Of a stretch of 64,000 nucleotides of DNA, positions 11,840-24,006 are shown one piece after another. Position 1 is the stretch's first letter, and every line of letters starts with the position of its first letter. The notes beneath the pieces are model-generated. The model was not told where the DNA came from. It ran no database searches and saw only the letters and a list, made by a program, of their open reading frames with translations. The position numbers and the translations under genes were made by a program. The DNA comes from Malania oleifera (Eukaryota; Streptophyta; Magnoliopsida; Santalales; Ximeniaceae), in NCBI RefSeq assembly GCF_029873635.1, contig NC_080420.1, forward strand, positions 120,288,719-120,352,718, written 5' to 3'.

Positions 11840-13699
11840 TGTTGACCTTATAGGTCATACCCGATTTTGATAATGGCAAATACTTAGGTATTTGATGGTT
11901 TTCAAGTGTTTGGGCAAACTTAAATGAATATCCCAAGGAAGGACACTTGAAGCAACTAGAAGACCCTGAACACTTTTAATTTGTAGTTGTAAATTCAATA
12001 TTTGTAATATGGGTATGTAATACTAACTTAGGATGTGGTCTGTGAGACTCTAGGTCCCAACACTCACACACATATCATATAATATAAAGGAGTGTTAAAA
12101 TTGTGTCTTAAAATTGAACAAATATCAGAATGTTGAGAGAGCTCGGGCGACCGAACTCGTGGAGTTCAAAACTCCTCGGGTGCTCGAACTGTTGACAAGT
12201 CAATAGTTGACCAAGGCTCTCGGGCAATCGAACTATAATACACATATATTCTTCAGGCGCCCGAACGCCTCGATTGGGACACCTCATCAACTCGGGCGAC
12301 TGACTGTTATAGTTCAAAAGGACCCCGGGCGACTGAATGCATGAGTTCGGGTAACCGAACCCAGGACTGGGCACTTGAAGTTACATATCTTTGCTACTGA
12401 CTTCTATTCAGGCTGCTTAACCTTCATTTAAAATCTTTTATTACTGTGTTTTGTCGGGCAACCGAACCTAGGTTCAGCCACTCGAACCCTACCTGGTTAA
12501 AATAATTTTAACCGTGGTAAAATAGGGTTATTTCGAGCTAATTGCATTTTAATCATTTGAGACTTTTTTAATTATTCCCATCATATCCCAAACGGTTATA
12601 TTTTTACCCCTGACTATAAATATGACTTCATTTGCAAGATTAATAGGAGATTAGCACATAGATTAGCCAAAATATCCTCTCCTTTGAAAATACATCTTTT
12701 GGCAAAATACTCTTAAATCTCTATTCCTTTGATATATTTTGAGATTGTGTGAACATTTCTAGAGTGCTTAAGATTGTTATAGCTTGCTAGAAACTCCCAT
12801 TTGAGTGATTGATTACTATATTTCTTTTGGGGAGTTTCAGCTTAGGTTTATCCCACAGATTTCTCCATTATAAATCTTGTGTGGGATTAAACCAAGGAAG
12901 CTTAGGATATTTGCATTCCATTGCAAGTTTCCAATAACTTTGCTTTTGGTGTGCAAAGGTTTTTCATACAAGCAAATATCTCTCAAACTAGTCTTGTACA
13001 TCTTTTATTGAGGAAAATTTATTTGAAGTTAGTTTGATTATCTGCTTAGTTTACTTGAAATATTGATGTGCCATTGAGATACCCTGTTTAAATTCCAAGT
13101 TGTCGCTTGTGTTGAAATACTCTTGAGCATCATACTGATTATACTGTGTTGAGTATTGATTAAGCAAAACATACATCACCGAGCTTACACTATATTCATG
13201 CTATTGATGTGTATGTGATTGAGCGCATTATTTGGGTACAAATATGTTTTACGTGAAAGCACTATTTTTATTGTACCATTTGTTTGTAAATCTAAGTGTT
13301 TCCAGGCGTGGCCTAGAGGGGCGGTAATCCAGCTCGGTAAGGATTGATTGTAAAGGTTGAGGTTAGTCCTGCGCTAATTGACCTGTTTTGTATAGGTGCC
13401 GCTCCACCCGTTTAAGTGAGCAAGTATAGTGGTAATCCTTGTGCTTGTTAGCCAAGGCGAGGACGTAGGCAATTGGCCGAACCTCAATAACATTTCTGCG
13501 TGTCTTCTTTTATTTACTATTCTCTGGTGCATGTGTGTTTGATTAAAATGCTCTATTTACCTTCCAGTATGCATTTTCATTACTTGCACTAGATTGACTA
13601 TAGGGTTGTGAATATACTGGTGTTAGAATCTTTACCCAGGGATTAAATTTTAAAAATACCAATTCACCCCCCCCTCTTGGGATGACGACAATGCAAACA
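11840..13699 (+). repeat. 5' LTR of element B
   Basis: It begins TGTTGACCTTATAGG and ends next to the primer site. Compared with the 3' LTR it lacks a ~150-bp block (17873-18022), which solo LTR C also has, so the block was deleted here. It also lacks one array unit (about 18408-18428). The array of GGGCGACCGAAC words spans 12141-12490 and the TATA box (TATAAATA) is at 12615-12622. Confidence 0.92.
12141..12490 (+). promoter_or_regulatory. GGGCGACCGAAC array in 5' LTR B
   Basis: Around ten spaced variants of TCGGGCGACCGAACC occur, many with CG changed to TG or CA. The array lies upstream of the LTR TATA box. The 3' LTR copy is at 18121-18490. Confidence 0.65.
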
Positions 13700-13701
13700 A
13701 T

Positions 13702-13713
13702 TGGTATCATAGC
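13702..13713 (+). other. Primer binding site of element B
   Basis: TGGTATCATAGC, a one-mismatch form of the tRNA-iMet complement, lies two bases after the 5' LTR. Confidence 0.85.
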
Positions 13714-13754
13714 CACTTTACCTAGACTTAAATGTTATTTTGTAAAAGATCAAA

Positions 13755-14966
13755 ATGGCTTTTGTTGGTGTATCCCAATCATGTGAGGGTAGGTTCTTTG
13801 TAAACCCTCCAATTTTTTCTGGTGAAAATTTTTCTGATTGGAAGCTTAGAATGACTATTTTTATAAAATCATTGAATTGGAAGACTTGGAGAGTCATTAC
13901 TCAAGAAGATATCGTACCTATGAAAAGTGTCAATAATGTTGAAATCCCCAAATCAGAAATTGAGCTTAATGATAACGATATGAGTTTAATTCAAATAAAT
14001 TTTGATGCCATGAATGTACTATTTTATGCTTTAGATACTAATATCTTTCGTGAAGTAAGGGCATGTCAAAACGCTAAAGTAATATGGGAGGAGCTTGAAA
14101 AGAGATATGGAGCATCTAAGCATGAAAATTCTATAGCTCCATGTGACTCCAACTCAAAAGGCCATGAAGTAGGTATATCGTGCTTCATTGCTCTAACCGA
14201 TGATGAGGTAAACCCGTCTCCTTCTATGTTATTAGATAACGCTGACAATGATTCACATGATGATTTGAATGATGCATCTGATTCCGAATCATGTGATAGT
14301 AGTGATAGTGAGAGCATGCCTACTTATGAAGAACTGAAAATTGAATATGTTAGAATTCATAAGTCACTTGTTAAAGCTAACAAAAGATATACTGCTTTGA
14401 AAAACAAGTACGAGGCATGTGAGAAAAAATGTGAATCAAAAGTTCTTGTTGAAGGGGAAAATGATTTTAAAATCAAAGAGTTAGTAAACAAGAATGAAAA
14501 ATTGGAAGAGGAATTGAAAGTAGTAAGATCTCAAATTTCAAATGATAATAATAAAGATCTTCTTCTTACAGAACTTGAATGCAAAGCAAATTACATGGCT
14601 AAGGAGATTATTAAATTACAAAGTGTTTGCAAAGACTTGAAAGATTCAAAAATGCAAGATCTAGAAAGGAAAGTAGAAGATCAATCTAAGATCATCCATA
14701 CATTCACTAGAGGTAAGGAAAATTTTGACAAACTTTTAGGTTCACTAAGGATGACCTTAGATAAAGAAGGTATAGGTTTTAATGGAATTGAAAATAGGAA
14801 AAAGAAGAACCTATACATGGGGTACTTTGTAAAAGAATCAAAACACTATGTTAGTACCTCCTCTAGTCCATAAATTCACACTATTTGCATCTTATGTAAA
14901 AAGAAGGGGCACACAAAATTTGATTGCCCATTTAAAAGAAAAGGTGTGAAACCTAAACAAGTCTAG
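13755..14966 (+). pseudogene. Copia gag with premature stop before zinc knuckle
   Basis: The open frame 13755-14873 encodes 372 residues. The N-terminal third is a copia gag core (NPPIFSGENFSDWKLRM, then a VWEELEKRYG segment). An acidic Ser/Asp-rich linker with DSESCDSSDSES follows, then a long Lys/Glu-rich coiled coil. The frame hits TAA at 14871 and immediately continues with the nucleocapsid knuckle CILCKKKGHTKFDC (a canonical CX2CX4HX4C) to a TAG at 14964. The stop is probably a mutated CAA. Sequence between the capsid core and the linker seems shortened relative to typical copia gag. Otherwise it is well preserved, which suggests a fairly young copy. Confidence 0.85.
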
Positions 14967-17653
14967 AGAGTCAAAGTACCACCTGATCCTAACCCATTGA
15001 GAATAAAAGGTAGAAAAATGATATGAGTTGTTAAGAAAGAAAACCCCTTGAAATTCAAGGAAGAATTTGCTCAAACTGGAATTACATAATCACATAATTC
15101 TTCCTTAGCATCTAGGATTAGCCGTAGGGGGAGTGTTGACTGAAGGCTTAGGAAATGGTTTGGGCTGGAAATGTAAAATTTTAGTACATGTCCACTATTT
15201 AAAATCTTACATACTAAGGATCTTGAGAAATTAAGCCAATACCAAAATACTCTTTCGAACATAATAGATATTAAAAATTATAAGAGTATTTATTTTAATT
15301 TGCTTCATAAGCTCTCAAACAATAAATAAAAACCATTAGAGCTTCATCCTCATGAATTAAGTTGAATGACTAAATTGGTTACCTAGGTCACAATGTAGAT
15401 GAATGTATCAAAATTCAAGTAGAACTATGCACATGCAATTTGAATCAAAAGTCATTCCAACTTAGGCCTTTCACACACATTGAAGTTAAATTCAATAGAG
15501 GCAATATAGGCTTAAATCTCTCAAAGAAATAATCATTGTGAATTTTTGGTCCAATAAGCCTAAAGCATTCATGCCAAGTCAAAAATCATTGAAAATATTA
15601 TTTACCTTGGCTAAAGAAAGTATATAATTAAGAAAAGACATAAATTGAATAAGTGCATAACTCAGGAGGAGCATTTCTCTTCATGAATATATATACATAT
15701 ATTAAATGCTCTCATGATTTTTATCTTTTATGCCCGTATTCCTTCATATGAAAGCACTGAATTCCTACTATTCATTATACGTTAAATGAGTATATCTTCT
15801 AATGGACAGTTTATATTTTGTATCATTTATTGATTGCTACCTGAAAGCATGCTTATGTTGAAAGCCTCCTGCATGGTGGATGCAGTGATATATTTTGCAT
15901 GCTAGTTGTGAATATTAGGTTGTTGCGTGCTTTATATGTCTTATCTGTTGAAAACAACCCACTATCAATTACAGGTTTTATGGAAAATTGTCTTATATAC
16001 AAACGGCATGCTGCTGAAATTTCGCTAGGATTTTCCCATATAAAACCTCATGTTAAAGATGATTATGTAAAATTAATGTTAACATATTTTTGAAAGGATG
16101 AGTGAAAATCAATTAAGCAAATTAAACTTCATCCTTGCATAATCATCAAATATTTAGAAAGACTAAGATTCATCCCTAGAAAAAGAGCATAAAAAATTCA
16201 TTTGCATCATGCTTTCAATTTTAATTATTGAGGCTCTTCTAAGAATCTTGAACATCATATCTAACTCTTAAAGCTATATATATATATATATATATTTTGA
16301 TATGGATTGTTCTCGGTTAGATGCTTTATTTCATGCCTCAATATATATTCTCTAATGCATTTTAAAGATTCTAGGGTGACTATACTAGTTGCCATGTTTG
16401 AAATAACTCATCTAATATCCAGTGTAGTTATATTAAAAGTTTTAAAAAGATGGCTTATACTACTGAGCATAATGAAATCAATCCTTGATCAGTATAAGTG
16501 GCTAAAGAATCTAAGCACATACTCAAATTGATAGGAGGAGTATATGAAATTAAATTCCTATCTTGTTATGCTCACTAGCATTCTTGGCTTAGATAAGTTT
16601 GTTATTCATTGTAGCATATGCTTAAATGAAATGATATTATTGGAGATCTTAATTTGGAGTATGATGTTTAGTTTCGCCACAATCATCTGTTTTTACCATA
16701 TGATCTTGTACTTGATTGATTAAATTTTTAGGATATATATGGTTGTTCTTTTCTGGTTATATGTTGTATTGCTTTTAAATCAAATACCAGAAAAATATTG
16801 CTTGCTTGCATTATCTTTAAATTTTTTCACAAGCAACCCCCAACACTATTTTGCAAACATCATAAGGGGGATATGTATATATATATTTATGGTAATAATT
16901 TATGGCAAGAACTAATTTCAAATCTAAAACATTTTCTCTTGCCTCATTATTACTATATACATATATGGTTTTCAAGTTGCATAACTGGTTCAGTAACTAC
17001 ACATGAAAATGCATGCGAACTAGTTAGATCATTTTTATGCTCAAATCTATTATTTGGTATCATATGCCATGCGCTTTCAAACTCAAATCTTTCACGGGTC
17101 TTATGATATATTTCAATTGCCATTGTTTGTGCATATTTATGGTTTAATTTAGTCTTCATGTTATTTAAATATTTAAATGATCAGTTATATAACTTGTGTG
17201 CTTAATTGCTAAATTTGAATTCGTTTGTGCTATGAAATACATGACTATCATATCATGATTGATAGTTAGATTTATGTTTTGATCATACTGGAACTGTTTG
17301 AGTAGTTGTGGATAAACTGTTAGGATTTATAAACTCAAACATGTCATTGTTTATACAGGATCTATGTTGGAAAGTCCCATTTTCAAACGGCACTTTGCCA
17401 AAATTTTTTCAAAACTTTCCAAACTTATTGTGTATAACAATGCTTATTACCTATTGTTTTTGCCTTGAACTGTCATTCTTTTGGCCCTTTTTGCTGTTAC
17501 CAAAAGAGGGAGATGTAGAGGCAAAAATTGGGTTAACCTATTGGATTGGATTGAATTGAATTGAACTTATTATTTAGAAGTTTCCATGATGCACATTATT
17601 AGGGGGAGCCTTTTAAGGCTATACCAATTTTTGCATGATGTACTTGTCATCAT
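14967..17653 (+). other. Non-coding interior of element B
   Basis: It has multiple stops in all frames and no RT, integrase or RNase H motif. It ends with the pyrimidine-rich stretch and AAAAGAGGGAGATG that often precede SIRE polypurine tracts. It is typical filler of a non-autonomous element. Confidence 0.7.
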
Positions 17654-17668
17654 AAAAAAGGGGGATAT
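17654..17668 (+). other. Polypurine tract of element B
   Basis: AAAAAAGGGGGATAT lies directly before the 3' LTR. Confidence 0.85.
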
Positions 17669-19679
17669 TGTTGACCTTATAGGTCATACCCGATTTTAAT
17701 AATGACAAATACTTAGGCATTTGATGGTTTTCAAGTATTTGTGTAGACTTAAATGAATATCTCAAGGAAGGACACTTGAAGCAACTAGAAGACCCTGAAG
17801 ACTTTTAATTTGTAATTGTAAATTCAATATTTGTAATATGGGTATGTAATAGTAACTTAGGATGTAGTCTGTATTTACCTGCAGATCACGCATATTGGAT
17901 ATATGGTAAGCTCAAAATAACCACAGAATGACCATAGGAACTGAATGACGTTAGGGCATCCTTCGGGCCGACCGACGCCGGATTTTTGAGACTATCTCAA
18001 AACAGCCTTCGAAAAGACCCTAGTGAGACTCTAGGTCCCAACACTTACACACATATCATATAATATAAAGGAGTGTTAAAATTGTGTCTTAAAATTGAAT
18101 AAATATCAGAATACTGAGAGAGCTCGGGCGACCGAACCCATGGAGTTCAAAATTGCTTGGGCGCCTGAACTGTTGACAAGTCAACAGTTGACCAAGGCTA
18201 TTGGGCGACCGAACTATAATACACATATATTCTTTAGGCGCCTGAACACCTTGATTGGGACACCTCACCAACTCGGGCGACCGACCGTTATAGTTCAAAA
18301 AGGACCCCGCGCGACCGAACGCATGAGTTCGGGTACCCGAACCCAGGATCGGGCACCCGAAGTTATGTAGCTTTGCTATTGACTTCTACTCAGGCTGCTG
18401 AACCCTCATTCGGGTGACCGAACCTCATTTAAAATCTTTTATTGCTGCGTCTTGTCGGGCGACCGAACCTAGGTTCAGCCACCCAAACCCCAGCCAGTTA
18501 AAATTACTTTAACCGTGGTAAAATAGGGTTATTTCAAGCTAATTGCATTTTAATCGTTTGTGGCTTTTTTAATTATTCCCATCATATCCCAAACGGTTAT
18601 ATTTTTACCCCTGGCTATAAATATGACTTCATTTGCAAGATTAATAGGAGATTAGCACATAGATTAGCCAAAATATCATTTCCTTTGAAAATACATCTTT
18701 TGGCATTCCTTTGATATATTCTGAGATTGTGTGAACATTTCTAGAGTGCTTAAGATTGTTCTAGCTTGCTAGAAATTCCCATTTGAGTGATTGATTGCTA
18801 TATTTCTCTTGGGGAGTTTTAGCTTAGGTTTATCCCACAGATTTCTCCATTATAAATCTTGTGTGCGATTAAACCAAGGAAACTTAGGATATTTGCATTC
18901 CATTGCAAGTTTCCAATAGCTTTGCTTTTGGTGTGCAAAGGTTTTTCTTATAAGCAAATATCTCTCAAACTAGTCTTGTGCATCTTTTATTGAGGAAAAT
19001 TTATTTGAAGCTAGTTTGATTATCTGCTTAGTTTACTTGGAATATTGATGTGCCATTGAGATACCCTGTTTAGATTCCAAGTTGTCGCTTGTGTTGAAAT
19101 ACTCTTGAGCATCATACTGATTATACTGTGTTGAGTATTGATTAAGCAAAACATACATCACCGAGCTTACACTATATTCATGCTATTGATGTGTATGTGA
19201 TTGAGCGCATTATTTGGGTACAAATATGCTTTACGTGAAAGCACTATTTTTATTGTACCATTTGTTTGTAAATCTGAGTGTTTCCAGGTGTGGCCTGAGG
19301 GGGCGGTAATCCAGCCCAGTAAGGATTGATTGTAAAGGTTGAGGTCAACCCTACGCTAATTGACTTAGTTTGTATAGGTGCCGCTCCACTCGTTTAAGTG
19401 AGCAAGTATAGTGGTAATCCTTGTGCTTGGTAGCCAAGGCGGGGACGTAGGCAATTGACCGAACCTCGATAACATTTCTGCGTGTCTTCTTTTATTTACT
19501 ATTCTCTAGTGCATATGTGTTTGCTTAAATTGCTCTATTTACCTTCCAGTATACATTTTCATTACTTGCACTAGATTGACCATAAGGTTGTGAATATATT
19601 GGTGTTAGAATCTTTACCCAGGGATTAAATTTTAAAAATACCAATTCACCCCCCTCTTGGGATCACGACAAAGTTAACA
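17669..19679 (+). repeat. 3' LTR of element B
   Basis: It is 2011 bp and begins TGTTGACC and ends AAGTTAACA. It is longer than the 5' LTR because it keeps the 17873-18022 block. The TATA box is at 18616-18623 and the array at 18121-18490. Confidence 0.92.
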
Positions 19680-21065
19680 CTTTTATTCAGCTAGCCGACC
19701 TTGACTTCAGGCACTCGAACCATTAAAAATTGATTTTTTGACTAAGTTTATTCGGGCACCCGAACCTCAGTCCGGGCACTCGAATCTCTCGGGTTAAATT
19801 AATTTTTACTGGGGTTAAAATTAAGTAAACATGGTTAATTTTCTAAATGGTTTTTTTTTAAAATTTAATAATACCCTTCGTTTCTCCAACGGTCATAATT
19901 TTGCCTATGCCTATATATATATATCTCTTCATTTGCAAAATTAAGGTAAGATTAACAAATAGGATTAAGCCAAAATTCCTTGAAAGATTCCAAATCCTAT
20001 TTTCTCCTACTAAGTCCATAACACTCAAATACATTCATTCCTTTGAGAAATCTTACTTTGTGAGTGTTTTATTAATCGTTTTTAAATTGCTAAGAAACCC
20101 TCACTTGCTTTGCTTGTGATTTTATTGGAGGGTTGAGCAAATGATATTTCTCCTTGATTTTATTAATATATCTTTGGTTGGGAAAAATCCTAAAGCTAAG
20201 TGAGTCTTTGCATTTAGGTTGCAAGATTCATTAAGCTTATATTTTGTGTGCAAAAATATTTTTACAAAGCTATAATTTTTTCAAACTACTTTTGTACCTA
20301 TTTCATTGAAGGAAAATATTTTGAGTTAGTTTGAATATTTGATTAACATCTTTAAAATCCTGATTTGTTATTGAGATTTGATTTAACTTGTTTCAAAGAT
20401 ATAACTTGATTAGAACACTCCTGAGCATACTTGTTATCACATTTTGTTGAGTGTTGCTTGCACAAAGATTCATAGCACCGATCTTATAGTTCATACATAC
20501 TTGAGGCGCATTGATTAGATATTGTGCGTAGTGGTACATATCAGCTTATGTAAGAAGCATTTTTTCGTACGTAAAATTTTACATCTGTTGTATTCCAGGC
20601 ATGGGCCTGAAGAGGGGACTAGCCCTGTTGAATAGTTTCGGATTGGCTTAGATCCGATTAGGAAAGTTAGGTGCACCATCTTGGTAAGGTGTGACTAGGT
20701 TGAGGTCAGCTCCGCTAATTGACCTGGTTGTAAACGGTGCTGCTCCACCTATTAAGTGAGCATTAGTGGAATCATCGAACTTGCAAGCTAGAGGCAGGTA
20801 CATAGGCAGTATTGGCCGAACCCTGATAACATATCGTGTATCTGTTTATATTTCCGCACTTTATATTTACCACACGTGTATGTTATAGTGTGAATGATGC
20901 GTATGATTTAATTTCCGCACATTATATTTATCTGCACATATTGGAATTGCATAGACAGACCCTAGGTTTGTGTAATACAGGTTATTAGATTAGTTAAACC
21001 TAGGAAGAAAGTTTAAAATTCCAATTCACCCCCTCTCTTGGAAATACACCAAAGTTAACATGATG

Positions 21066-21596
21066 AATATATATACATATGTTATTTACAAACCTCATGT
21101 TGGCCGCACGTTGATTTAATATATTATTTCTTCCCTTACTGAGATGTGTCTCACCCGAATATAAATTTATCTTTTTCAGGACTTCCACGTGATCGAGCTT
21201 AGAGAGTTTGGGATTGTTATAGAATTTTTGGATATAGAAAGAAAATGGTATAAACGTTGATGATACTTTTGGGATGTATACGTTTTATGTTTTATGTTTT
21301 AAGTTTTCTGAGTTGTGAATATTGGAAGTTGTAGTTTATGTTTTTGGAGATATGTATATATGTGGATACAAGGGGATGAATGACTTATTTTGGAATGTAG
21401 ATAGATGTAGAAAACTCTGGTATTATACTGATTGAGGATTGTAGTTATATTTTCTGCTGCGTACTTGTTAATGGAATAATAGGTACAAGAAAATGGATTA
21501 CGTAGCACCCGACTCCCACCAGGCGGGTTCGAGGTGCCACGAAGCACGATTTATTCAAGTATAACGCACGGATTGGATTTTCGGGGTTGGGAAACA
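21066..21596 (+). repeat. 3' LTR of element A, second part
   Basis: It continues the 5' LTR match (5040-5532) after the C insertion. Its last ~12 bases (GGGAAACA) differ from the 5' LTR end (GGGGCATTACA), so the terminus is mutated or slightly recombined. Confidence 0.85.
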
Positions 21597-22391
21597 TGTA
21601 TATTTTGCATAGGCATTTATTATAACTATCAATGACTAAATCATACACTCAATCTAGAAAATTTAATTGACTAATGTCACAAAATTAACTTTAGGCTCAC
21701 AAAATTAAATTTAGGCTTGTCACCATTGGCATGATCCACCATGATACAACTTGTACTTTTTCCTCCTTAAAAGCTTATTAATTACTTTTAATTTTGAGTG
21801 TGAAAATTTTGAGAACTCATAATTTGATTTGTGATTAAATGTTTTTAATGGTGAGCTCCAACATTCCCAATTCGAGCATATAAATTTTAAAGAAAATAAA
21901 ATGTAATTTTAGCTGTGAAAAGTAAATATTTATTTTTATTTTAAATAGTAGCAAAATTGTTATCATATTTTTCTTAAACACAATTAAACTTATTTAATAA
22001 ATCTAGAAATATTTCTACTTTTCAAGTTCTCTTTAAATTTTTAAAATAGTTTGACATTTTATACTTCTTTAAAAAATATTTAATAAAAGTTAATAAAAAT
22101 TGTGCTCTGCTGGTGGAAATAAAGAGCTTGTTCAAGATGAAAGAATCTCATTTTTTTATTTTCTAAAAAATAAAAGAATGTCACATAATTTTATAATTTG
22201 TCCAACAACTAATAAGAAATTTGAAATTTTATAAAATCATTGATGGGTTAGTGGTTGAATCAAATTGATTGACCTATTTGATTAATGCGTGAAGCGATCA
22301 CCAATGGATTTGATTTTAAAAGTATTAATTGAAACTTTCTAAACTCAAGAATTAAATCCAAATTGCATTTTACCTAGCCACTGTCATGGTT
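21597..22391. other. AT-rich intergenic stretch
   Basis: No gene, RNA or clear transposon was found. It separates the nest from the right copy of the 1.35-kb repeat. Confidence 0.5.
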
Positions 22392-23514
22392 AGATTTGGT
22401 ATTATTATCTTTTGAATATGACATCTACTTTGTTTGAAGTATGAACTAAATGATGTATTTATTGGTTATTTACATATTTAGTTAGAATTTTTCAGTGATT
22501 ATTATTGTATTCAAAGCATTGCTTCACTCAAATTTGTACTACTTAATAAAAAAATCTATAAAAATATTTAGACAAATTTAATAAGGCAAACCCGCATTTC
22601 AAATTGGTAATGGGTTAAAGAATTTGTTAAAGATCTTACATTCGAATCATCATGAGAGAGATACAAGAGGAATATAGAATAGATTGTGTTTAACATCATT
22701 ACTTTTGAAAAAAGACACACACAATTGAGCATATTGAAAAAAATGACCTTGTGGATTTGAGCCAATATATATATATCTTAAATAGGTATCTTGAGTTGGC
22801 CAATCATGGATACACGCAAAGCGCATGTTATGACTTTTTCATAGCTATGAGATTTTTTATGATTATGTATAGTTTTCCAGTGATCATTAACATTTTTGTT
22901 CATACAGTTAGTCTCTGTTTCAAAATTTCTTTTATATCCATTTGAGACACACTAGGCTTGAACTACACCATGAAAAGTGTTCTGCCTCCCGTCCTTCCCA
23001 TCTCTCCCCATCATAAGATTAGGACCTAAGACGTGCAACATAAAAGTTTCAAACGCGAATCTGTAGAACTATATAAATGAAAAATATGTATTCATATAGA
23101 CAAACTAAGAATTTATAAAAAAACTTCTTTGTATAATATAGAAAACTATGCAAATTGAAAACTCCTTCTATTATGTTTGTCAATAGTAAAGGTATCATTT
23201 TCTTTTAATTTACCATCAAATAGGAATTTTTTTTATAAAAAAAAAAAATGATTAGTTGCCCCCTTTTTTGTTCTTAATACATACGAAATGACATAAAAAT
23301 GCTAGAAATTCATCCCCAATGAAAAAAATTTCACACTTTTTTTAGAAGGTTTCACATTTTTGCAACCATAAGTACAACGAACAATTTTATCCTTTTTTTT
23401 AAAAAATATATATTTTATTTTTTCGATATTGAGGATGAATTTTCAATCATTGTCATGCATTTTTATTTACCAAGTACAAAAAGATCAAATAGTCACTGTC
23501 AAATATCCAATGGG

Positions 23515-23592
<78 letters not shown>

Positions 23593-23766
23593 TTTTATAA
23601 TTTTTGAGAATGATTCTGGCCTTTTTTTTTTCTTTTTAATATATCTAATTTCATAAAAGTTTTAGTGTCTTTTACTCTTAAATTTGGATCCTTAAAGAAC
23701 CATAACTCATCCAATAAAATTGTGTCATGTAAGTAATGTGCACATAAGTTTATGTGAAGTCACATT
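22392..23766. repeat. Right copy of the ~1.35-kb direct repeat
   Basis: It matches window bases 1-1352. The partner copy starts at the window edge, so the true left limit of the duplication cannot be set. Confidence 0.85.
23515..23591. repeat. (TG)n(GA)n microsatellite
   Basis: A TG run is followed by a GA run, at the position of the (TA)n(TG)n tract in the left repeat copy. Confidence 0.95.
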
Positions 23767-23973
23767 GCTTACATGCCACCCTTTTAGTGAACAAGACACA
23801 ATACTCTAGAAACTTATAATTCTCTATAATTTTCACATAATAACAGATACATTTCTTCGGGACTATGTTACATAGGGCATGCCCACCTAGGCTTGCGTGA
23901 AGTCACATTGCTTATGTGGCACTATTTTAGTGGAGAAGGCACGTGTATATATCTATTTTAGTGGAGAAGGCAC

Positions 23974-23975
<2 letters not shown>
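23746..23975. repeat. Local short direct repeats
   Basis: GTGAAGTCACATTGCTTA occurs near 23754 and 23894. A TTTTAGTGGAGAAGGCACG word occurs near 23926 and 23958, with a third variant near 23782. The pattern fits small tandem duplications; there is no coding signal. The rest of 23767-25645 is AT-rich with nothing I recognise. Confidence 0.6.

Positions 23976-24006
<31 letters not shown>

Larger units (their letters stand above)
11840..19679 (+). mobile_element. Element B: gag-only SIRE-like copia retrotransposon
   Basis: It has LTRs at 11840-13699 and 17669-19679, a primer site, a gag-type ORF and a polypurine tract. A perfect CTTTT duplication lies at 11835-11839 and 19680-19684. The 4-kb interior holds no protease, integrase, RT or RNase H. 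It is inserted in solo LTR C and is the best-preserved element of the left nest. The gag type, the CCAATTCACCCCC LTR end and the large LTRs place it near the SIRE/Maximus lineage; the assignment is by memory of family features. Confidence 0.9.
9050..21060 (+). mobile_element. Solo LTR C (SIRE-like copia), itself interrupted twice
   Basis: It starts TGTTGACC and ends AAGTTAACA, with perfect 5-bp duplications TGATG at 9045-9049 and 21061-21065. Removing the two insertions leaves 9050-9240, 11343-11839 and 19685-21060, about 2.06 kb. That is the length of one LTR of the same family as B, and it aligns in order with B's LTR. There is no internal region, so this is a solo LTR from LTR-LTR recombination. 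Array words (CGATCGACCG, GGGCACCCGAACC) lie at 11405-11813 and 19690-19790, upstream of a TATA-rich stretch at 19908-19922. Confidence 0.9.
3115..21596 (+). mobile_element. Element A: gag-only Ty3-gypsy retrotransposon, heavily nested
   Basis: Two related ~2.4-kb LTRs (3115-5532; 7142-9049 plus 21066-21596) flank a 1.6-kb internal region with a primer site, a decayed gag and a polypurine tract. There is no trace of protease, RT, RNase H or integrase. This fits a non-autonomous element of the TR-GAG kind that would depend on another element's polymerase; loss of pol by deletion is the alternative. The 3' LTR is split by solo LTR C. The far right end is degenerate and no target-site duplication could be matched to the left flank (AAAAT), so that end may have been altered. 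Confidence 0.85.
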
